64,000 nucleotides of DNA from Rhodomicrobium sp. Its GTDB lineage: Bacteria; Pseudomonadota; Alphaproteobacteria; Rhizobiales; HXMU1428-3. The position numbers and the translations under genes are program-made. Below, one piece after another: positions 57,551-64,000 of the stretch (positions are counted from its first letter, which is position 1; each line of letters begins with the position of its first letter). The DNA lies in NCBI GenBank assembly GCA_021604665.1, contig BQJK01000001.1, positions 1,020,419 to 1,084,418 on the forward strand, read 5' to 3'. Below the pieces are notes generated by a model that saw nothing but the letters and a program-made list of their open reading frames with translations, was not told where the DNA came from and made no database searches.

Positions 57551-58048
57551 ATGACGAATACCCCAACCCTACCACTACGCCGCTGTGTCGGTGTCATGCT
57601 GATAAATCAAAAGCGTAAGGTATGGATCGGACGCCGCATCAGTAAACCACATGATGACCCTGACCAATTCGTCTGGCAAATGCCTCAAGGCGGTATTGAT
57701 GACGGAGAAACCCCTGAACAAGCCGCGGTGAGAGAGTTAGAAGAAGAGACCGGCATCACTTCCGCAACAATTTTGAAAGAAAGCAGTGACTGGTTGAGCT
57801 ATGAACTTCCAACTGCGATCAAGGGCAAAGCGCTAAAAGGCAAATATCGCGGCCAAACCCAAAAATGGTTCGCCATGCGCTTTGAAGGCGATGAGGTCGA
57901 AATCAACATTGATGAAAAACCCGAGCATAAAGCCGAGTTTGACCAATGGAAATGGGAACAGGCAGATAAACTGCCCGGACTGATCGTCCCTTTCAAACGC
58001 CGTGTATATGAAGGCGTGGTAAAAGAGTTCAGCCAATATTTAGCTTAA
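57551..58048 (+). CDS. rppH: RNA pyrophosphohydrolase
   Basis: RppH removes pyrophosphate from mRNA 5' ends and starts decay. The ORF track begins at 57392, inside the deacetylase gene, but the family start is the ATG at 57551 ([19 protein letters not shown]), giving 165 residues. The Nudix box [22 protein letters not shown] is complete, with WQMPQGG before it and [31 protein letters not shown] after it. It is the last gene of this plus-strand block. Confidence 0.95.
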   Translation: MTNTPTLPLRRCVGVMLINQKRKVWIGRRISKPHDDPDQFVWQMPQGGIDDGETPEQAAVRELEEETGITSATILKESSDWLSYELPTAIKGKALKGKYRGQTQKWFAMRFEGDEVEINIDEKPEHKAEFDQWKWEQADKLPGLIVPFKRRVYEGVVKEFSQYLA

Positions 58049-58119
58049 TCAGTTACCCCACAGATTAAAAACCACAGGCGGCCTCATTGAGGCAGATTGA
58101 TGTTATCACCAGATAGGAA

Positions 58120-58377
58120 TTACTGAGAGACCTCATCATCAATTGCCGCAATCTTCTCTGTTATCTCACCAAGCTTTCGGTTCAGAATGTAAGTGCTGAC
58201 GATAATCACCGCGAGTGAAAGTGCAGCCAATAGACAACCAGCCCACCAGAGCCAACTATAGTCAGGATAATAAGAAACGACCAGCCATATCAGCCCAAAA
58301 CCAATAACCCACCTGATAGCCCAGAGTGCTAATTTTGAAATAAGAAATCGACTTGGTTTTTGAGATGCTTCAGTCAT
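58120..58377 (-). CDS. 85-residue double-span membrane protein
   Basis: The protein has a polar N-terminus, two membrane helices (about residues 14-38 and 43-65) and a charged helical tail (LNRKLGEITEKIAAIDDEVSQ). I recognise no family. It lies behind atpC on the same strand, but a strong palindromic terminator separates the two, so it is probably expressed alone and not as part of the ATP synthase operon. It converges on rppH. The ATG at 58377 has only a weak site. Confidence 0.65.
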   Translation of the reverse strand: MTEASQKPSRFLISKLALWAIRWVIGFGLIWLVVSYYPDYSWLWWAGCLLAALSLAVIIVSTYILNRKLGEITEKIAAIDDEVSQ

Positions 58378-58404
58378 TTACACAACACCTTCATTCTCAC
58401 TCAC

Positions 58405-58436
58405 AAAAAAAGCCCGCTATATATAGCGGGCTTTTA
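58405..58436. terminator. bidirectional terminator of the atp operon
   Basis: AAAAGCCCGCTA and TAGCGGGCTTTT are perfect arms around a TATA loop, with seven A on one side and T's on the other. It works in both directions. Confidence 0.93.
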
Positions 58437-58465
58437 TTATTCAATTGTATAGCAATAGAGGTTGT

Positions 58466-58852
58466 TTAGTTAATTGCCTCTAGGCAAGCAACCCGCTCTG
58501 CAGCGTGCCGTTTAGCAGCATCACCTTCAGCAGTATCAACCATCTCAGAAGCAGATGTTTTCTCAGCCTGAAGCGCATCACCTTTAAGGTCAGCGCAATC
58601 AGCAGCATGCTCGGCCAAAATGGTCAGCCCAGAAGGCCCCATATCAGAAAAGCCACCATTAACATAATAGCTCTTCTCACCATCAGCACCATCAAGAACC
58701 AAAAGCCCAGGCCGCAGCACAGACATCATCGGCGCGTGGTTGGCCAGCACAACAAAGTCACCTTCATCACCCGGCACCAGAACGCTTTTAACATCGGCAG
58801 AGATCAGCAGACGCTCTGGCGAAACCAGCTCAAATTTAAATGTCTCAGCCAT
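58466..58852 (-). CDS. atpC: ATP synthase F1 subunit epsilon
   Basis: Epsilon is the central-stalk subunit that inhibits ATP hydrolysis. The 128-residue protein has the N-terminal beta-barrel (FKFELVSPERLLIS, LVPGDEGDFVVLANHAPMMSVLRPG, YYVNGGFSDM) and a helical C-terminus. It is the last gene of atpHAGDC, 23 bases after atpD, and is followed by the terminator at 58405. Confidence 0.95.
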   Translation of the reverse strand: MAETFKFELVSPERLLISADVKSVLVPGDEGDFVVLANHAPMMSVLRPGLLVLDGADGEKSYYVNGGFSDMGPSGLTILAEHAADCADLKGDALQAEKTSASEMVDTAEGDAAKRHAAERVACLEAIN

Positions 58853-58875
58853 ATGGCCATACCTCTCCGTTGCTA

Positions 58876-60324
<1,449 letters not shown>

Positions 60325-61203
60325 CTAGAGCGCTTCAGCGCCAGAAATGATTTCAATAAGTTCTTTGGTAATTTGAGCCTGACGAGACCGGTTATACTGC
60401 AATGTCAACCTGTCGATCATGTCACCAGCGTTGCGCGTCGCATTATCCATCGCGCTCATCCGGGCACCTTGCTCAGAAGCCGCATTCTCAAGAAGGCCAC
60501 GGAAAATCTGCGTTGTCAGATTGCGTGGCAACAATTCTTCAAGAATTTGCTCTTCACCTGGTTCATAATCATAGGAAACATCAGCATCATCCGCTGCGTC
60601 TTCTTCATCAAAGCTGGCAGGAATAAGCTGCAGCTCTGTCGGCACCTGACTAATGACGGACTGAAACTCAGAATAATAGAGCTTCACAACGTCAACCTCG
60701 CCACTATCAAATTTTTCGGTAACAGCGTCGGCAACTTCTTGCGCTTTAGCGTAATTCATCGCCTTCAGCTCTTTATAAGAGATCTGCCCAACGATGTAAT
60801 TGCTATATTCGCCTTTAAGCTGGTCATAACCTTTTGACCCAACACAGAGAATTTGAACAGTTTTCCCTGTTTTGATCAGGCGCTTAATCTCAAGCTTCGC
60901 GATCTTAACAATATTGGTGTTAAAACCACCACATAGCCCGCGTTCTGCTGTTGCAACAACAAGCAGATGCACCTGATCTTTGCCAGTCCCTATAAGATAG
61001 GGAGACGCATTTTCAGATGATTTATAAACACGGCCGAGGTTGGCAAGAACACCTTCCATCCGCTCAGCATAAGGCCGGGCAGATTCAGCAGCTTCCTGCG
61101 CACGGCGCAACTTAGCCGCCGCAACCATCTGCATCGCCTTGGTGATCTTCTGCGTGGCTTTCACGCTTGCGATCCGGTTTCTTAAGTCCTTAAGGCTCGC
61201 CAT
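60325..61203 (-). CDS. atpG: ATP synthase F1 subunit gamma
   Basis: Gamma is the rotating central shaft. The 292-residue protein shows the conserved N-terminal helix [36 protein letters not shown], the internal [12 protein letters not shown] and the C-terminal helix with [37 protein letters not shown]. An intercistronic hairpin precedes it. Confidence 0.97.
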   Translation of the reverse strand: MASLKDLRNRIASVKATQKITKAMQMVAAAKLRRAQEAAESARPYAERMEGVLANLGRVYKSSENASPYLIGTGKDQVHLLVVATAERGLCGGFNTNIVKIAKLEIKRLIKTGKTVQILCVGSKGYDQLKGEYSNYIVGQISYKELKAMNYAKAQEVADAVTEKFDSGEVDVVKLYYSEFQSVISQVPTELQLIPASFDEEDAADDADVSYDYEPGEEQILEELLPRNLTTQIFRGLLENAASEQGARMSAMDNATRNAGDMIDRLTLQYNRSRQAQITKELIEIISGAEAL

Positions 61204-61226
61204 GGGGCCCGTAACTCCTTTGATTT

Positions 61227-61255
61227 CCCTCTCCCTTTTTCAAATCAGGAGAGGG
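61227..61255 (-). other. intercistronic hairpin between atpA and atpG
   Basis: CCCTCTCC and GGAGAGGG are perfect 8-base arms around a 13-base loop in the 59-base gap. There is no T-run on the minus strand. It may tune mRNA stability or translation of gamma relative to alpha and beta. Confidence 0.6.
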
Positions 61256-61262
61256 GCTCTAA

Positions 61263-62807
61263 CTATGCGTCTTCAGTAACAGCGAAGTTTTTGGCGAAGG
61301 CATCTACAGCTGATTTCAGCTTTTCAGATGAACTATCACTCAACGCTTTTTCTGTGCGAATGGTCTCAAGAAGATCTTTCTGTTCATCACGGAAGTGACG
61401 AAGCAGCTCTTCTTCAAACCGGCCCACATCACCAACCGGGATTGCATCAAGATAGCCATTCACACCGGCATAGATCACAACGACCTGCTCTTCCACTTGC
61501 AGTGGTGAGTATTGTGGTTGTTTCAAAAGCTCCGTCAGCCGTGCACCACGGTTAAGCAACCGCTGTGTCGCCGCATCAAGGTCTGAACCAAACTGCGCAA
61601 ACGCCGCCATTTCGCGGTACTGCGCCAGCTCACCCTTAATCGGGCCCGCCACTTGTTTCATCGCTTTAATCTGCGCCGCAGAACCCACACGAGAAACCGA
61701 GAGGCCCACATTCACAGCCGGGCGAATACCTTGATAGAAGAGATCAGTTTCAAGGAAGATCTGACCGTCGGTGATAGAGATCACATTGGTCGGAATGTAA
61801 GCAGAAACGTCATTCGCCTGAGTTTCAATAATCGGCAGAGCGGTCAATGAACCAGAGCCGTTATCTTCATTCAGTTTCGCAGCACGTTCAAGAAGCCGTG
61901 AGTGCAGATAGAAAACGTCACCAGGATAAGCTTCCCGTCCAGGTGGGCGGCGAAGAAGAAGTGACATCTGGCGATAAGCAACAGCTTGCTTGGAGAGATC
62001 ATCATATGTGATCAAACCGTGCATACCATTATCACGGAAATATTCACCCATCGCACAAGCTGTAAATGGTGCGAGGAACTGCATCGGTGCCGGGTCAGAA
62101 GCCGTGGCCGCAACAACGATAGAATATTCAAGCGCGCCATTTTCTTCCAGCGTTTTCACAAACTGCGCAACGGTTGAACGTTTTTGGCCAATAGCTACAT
62201 AGATGCAGTAAAGCTTTTCTGATTCAGAACCAGTAGCGTTAATCGTCTTTTGGTTCAGGATCGCATCGAGGGCAACCGCTGTTTTACCTGTTTGGCGGTC
62301 ACCAATGATCAATTCACGCTGGCCGCGGCCAATCGGGATAAGCGCATCAATCGCTTTAAGGCCGGTTTGCACTGGCTCATGCACTGATTTACGAGGAATA
62401 ATACCAGGCGCCTTAACGTCCACGAGGCGGCGCTCAGTGGCGTCAATAGGGCCCTTGCCGTCAATTGGGTTACCAAGCGCATCAACAACGCGGCCAAGAA
62501 GGCCTTTGCCAACCGGTGTATCCACAATCGCGCCAGAACGCTTAACAGTGTCACCTTCTTTAATGTCACGGTCATCACCAAAGATAACAACACCAACATT
62601 ATCAACTTCAAGGTTCAAGGCCATGCCGCGAATTCCGCCGGGGAATTCAACAAGCTCACCGGCCTGCACATTATCGAGACCATAAACGCGGGCGATACCG
62701 TCACCCACAGATAGCACTTGTCCAATTTCTGAAACTTCAGCTTCTTTACCGAAGTTTTCAATCTGATCCTTCAAAATGGAGGATATTTCAGCAGCTCTGA
62801 TTTCCAT
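61263..62807 (-). CDS. atpA: ATP synthase F1 subunit alpha
   Basis: Alpha carries the regulatory nucleotide sites. The 514-residue protein has Walker [12 protein letters not shown], the conserved [63 protein letters not shown] and the catalytic-site arginine in [14 protein letters not shown]-type sequence. Its ATG shares one base with the atpH stop codon (TGATG), so the two are translationally coupled. Confidence 0.98.
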   Translation of the reverse strand: MEIRAAEISSILKDQIENFGKEAEVSEIGQVLSVGDGIARVYGLDNVQAGELVEFPGGIRGMALNLEVDNVGVVIFGDDRDIKEGDTVKRSGAIVDTPVGKGLLGRVVDALGNPIDGKGPIDATERRLVDVKAPGIIPRKSVHEPVQTGLKAIDALIPIGRGQRELIIGDRQTGKTAVALDAILNQKTINATGSESEKLYCIYVAIGQKRSTVAQFVKTLEENGALEYSIVVAATASDPAPMQFLAPFTACAMGEYFRDNGMHGLITYDDLSKQAVAYRQMSLLLRRPPGREAYPGDVFYLHSRLLERAAKLNEDNGSGSLTALPIIETQANDVSAYIPTNVISITDGQIFLETDLFYQGIRPAVNVGLSVSRVGSAAQIKAMKQVAGPIKGELAQYREMAAFAQFGSDLDAATQRLLNRGARLTELLKQPQYSPLQVEEQVVVIYAGVNGYLDAIPVGDVGRFEEELLRHFRDEQKDLLETIRTEKALSDSSSEKLKSAVDAFAKNFAVTEDA

Positions 62808-63367
62808 CAGCTGACCTCTTTCATGCGCGTTTTCATAGAGTTTAATTTGGTTCTAAGTGAATCATCAATCTGCCGCGAACCGATTTTAACAATCAGCCCA
62901 CCAAGTATAGAAGGATCCACTTTAGTAATGAGTTCGATATCGCGGCCCGCAATATCTTTAAGTGTTGATTTGAGCGTTTCTTGTTGTTCATTGCTCAAAG
63001 GAGCGGCGCTAGTGGCTTCAGCGGTAACTTCACCGCGATGCTCAGAGAGCAACATTTTATAGCCTTTAATAACGCCTTCAATCGCCGCAAGACGGCGGTT
63101 TTTAGCTACCACATGGAAAAAGTTCTGTGTGGTTGCGTTGAATTCGGCTTTGCTCAGCAATGCTGCAATGGCTCTTTCTTGTGCAGCCGCACTGTAAACA
63201 GGGCTGATAACAAGATTTTTAAGATCATCGCTTTCATTAAGAAGAGCCTGAAAGCCATTGAGATCGTTAGCGACCTCATCAAGCAAATTTTGTTCGCGTG
63301 CAAGCTCGAAAAGCGCATTCGCATAGCGCCCGGCCACTCCAGCAACAATTGATGATCCACCTGCCAC
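62807..63367 (-). CDS. atpH: ATP synthase F1 subunit delta
   Basis: Delta ties the F1 head to the Fo stator. The 186-residue protein begins at GTG 63367 ([23 protein letters not shown]) and ends with the conserved [22 protein letters not shown]-type sequence. It is the first gene of the F1 operon; the Fo genes are not here, as is normal for alphaproteobacteria, where they form a separate operon. Confidence 0.95.
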   Translation of the reverse strand: MAGGSSIVAGVAGRYANALFELAREQNLLDEVANDLNGFQALLNESDDLKNLVISPVYSAAAQERAIAALLSKAEFNATTQNFFHVVAKNRRLAAIEGVIKGYKMLLSEHRGEVTAEATSAAPLSNEQQETLKSTLKDIAGRDIELITKVDPSILGGLIVKIGSRQIDDSLRTKLNSMKTRMKEVS

Positions 63368-63866
63368 AGTAAGTCTCTTGCCTCAACAAAAGGGCCTACG
63401 CTAAAGAAAATAACAACTCTCTAGCGCGTGCCGGTTGTAATTCTGATGTGACCTTAGCCCATAGCGCTGCAGAAAGCGCGCAAATTTCCCCAAAGTCCGG
63501 CTTGCTCTAGCATATGGTTTTTCTTTGCGCAACTGTGTCAGTATGAATTAACGGGCTAAATATACGGATTAATTGTCTCATACCCCGCATACAGTACACT
63601 TTTGTCGCAGGAACCTCATGATACCGGCACGACTTAAAGAGCAAATTTAATATACTCAAAGAATCGCATCTACCATGCCGCAACACCTGTCTCAGATCTA
63701 AGACGCCCCCTAGCTCTCCTTATATGATAAGCCCTGCAATCTAATCAGCACCCACAAAGCCACCAGAAATTTCTGAACCAAACTATTCACTATCTCCCCG
63801 GATAAAAAAACGTTATGTCTATCAAAAGAGAGTAACTTTAAAAACAAGAGTGACGCAGCAAGCACC
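63368..63866. promoter_or_regulatory. intergenic region between divergent atp operon and MFS gene
   Basis: About 500 bases with no supported gene. It should hold the promoter of atpHAGDC, which needs to be strong, and that of the MFS gene. I found no convincing -35/-10 pair. The minus ORF 63710-63973 overlaps the MFS gene and is not called. Confidence 0.45.
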
Positions 63867-64000
63867 ATGGATAGACAATCACCGAGCAAAAATAATGAGC
63901 GGCGGATCCTCCTAAGCGGTGTTTTCACCCTTATTCTTGTTATGGGCCTCGCCCGTTTTTCATACACCCCCATGCTCTCCTACATGAAAACAGAGGCCGG
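63867..64000 (+). CDS. MFS transporter, YbfB/YjiJ-like, cut by the right edge
   Basis: Only the first 44 codons are visible. They read MDRQSPSKNNERRILLSGVF and continue with a membrane helix (LILVMGLARFSYTPML). The L-S-G-V then G-x-A-R-F-x-Y-T-P-x-L pattern is typical of the first helix of the YbfB/YjiJ group of major facilitator transporters. The substrate is unknown. The gene diverges from the atp operon. Confidence 0.7.
   Translation, partial: MDRQSPSKNNERRILLSGVFTLILVMGLARFSYTPMLSYMKTEA

Overview
The window looks like chromosomal DNA of an alphaproteobacterium, most likely from the Hyphomicrobiales (Rhizobiales) side. Three things support this: the gene order rplU-rpmA-GNAT-obgE-proB-proA-nadD-rsfS-rlmH-envC-ctpA-deacetylase-rppH, a stand-alone F1 operon atpHAGDC without the Fo genes, and several alphaproteobacterial families (PAS_5, the LapG-like BTLCP peptidases, TIGR02281 aspartic proteases, DivJ/PleC-like kinase). 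By eye the base composition is moderate, with about half GC in the genes and AT-rich spacers. I see no insertion sequence, prophage, CRISPR array, tRNA or rRNA. Everything was read by eye from the sequence and ORF track; no search was run.

Layout. 1-3.9 kb: a pqqABCDE operon for the cofactor PQQ, with a terminator-like hairpin between pqqA and pqqB. 4-9.7 kb: alanine racemase (alr), a secreted lysine-rich protein, cutA, NAD kinase, and a response regulator paired with an Hpt protein. 9.7-15.2 kb: a membrane lytic transglycosylase diverging from two tandem von Willebrand A (VWA) proteins. 15.3-25.4 kb: thrS, yidD and a NifU/IscU-like scaffold on the minus strand with a large membrane patatin gene opposite, then folE-hisI, an RssA-like patatin and a CBS protein. 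25.8-28.3 kb: PAS_5, double PilZ and LapG-like peptidase genes. 28.5-37.7 kb: aspartate aminotransferase, a 960-residue membrane TPR protein, a 59-residue membrane protein, a sulfide:quinone-reductase-like flavoprotein that seems to lack its redox cysteines, a beta-hydroxyacid dehydrogenase, an Lrp regulator and an anchored nuclease. 37.9-44.6 kb: a membrane histidine kinase, two tandem aspartic proteases, a phosphohexomutase, an HCCA-isomerase-like protein and a TSUP transporter. 45-58 kb: the conserved housekeeping block (ribosomal proteins, Obg, proline and NAD synthesis, ribosome maturation, amidase activator, CtpA, deacetylase, RppH). 58.1-63.4 kb: atpHAGDC. The right edge cuts an MFS transporter gene.

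How the genes fit together. Most of the window is core metabolism and translation. The recurring accessory theme is the cell envelope: transglycosylase plus VWA pair, EnvC-like activator with CtpA and a divergent deacetylase, LapG-like peptidase beside a PilZ protein, membrane patatin, membrane TPR protein and twin membrane aspartic proteases. The less-described items I would look at first are the twin VWA proteins with differing numbers of a beta-sandwich-like repeat, the SQR-like protein without cysteines, the membrane patatin, and a long palindrome between convergent genes at 42.83-42.89 kb. Short tandem duplications also recur, two of them at stop codons.
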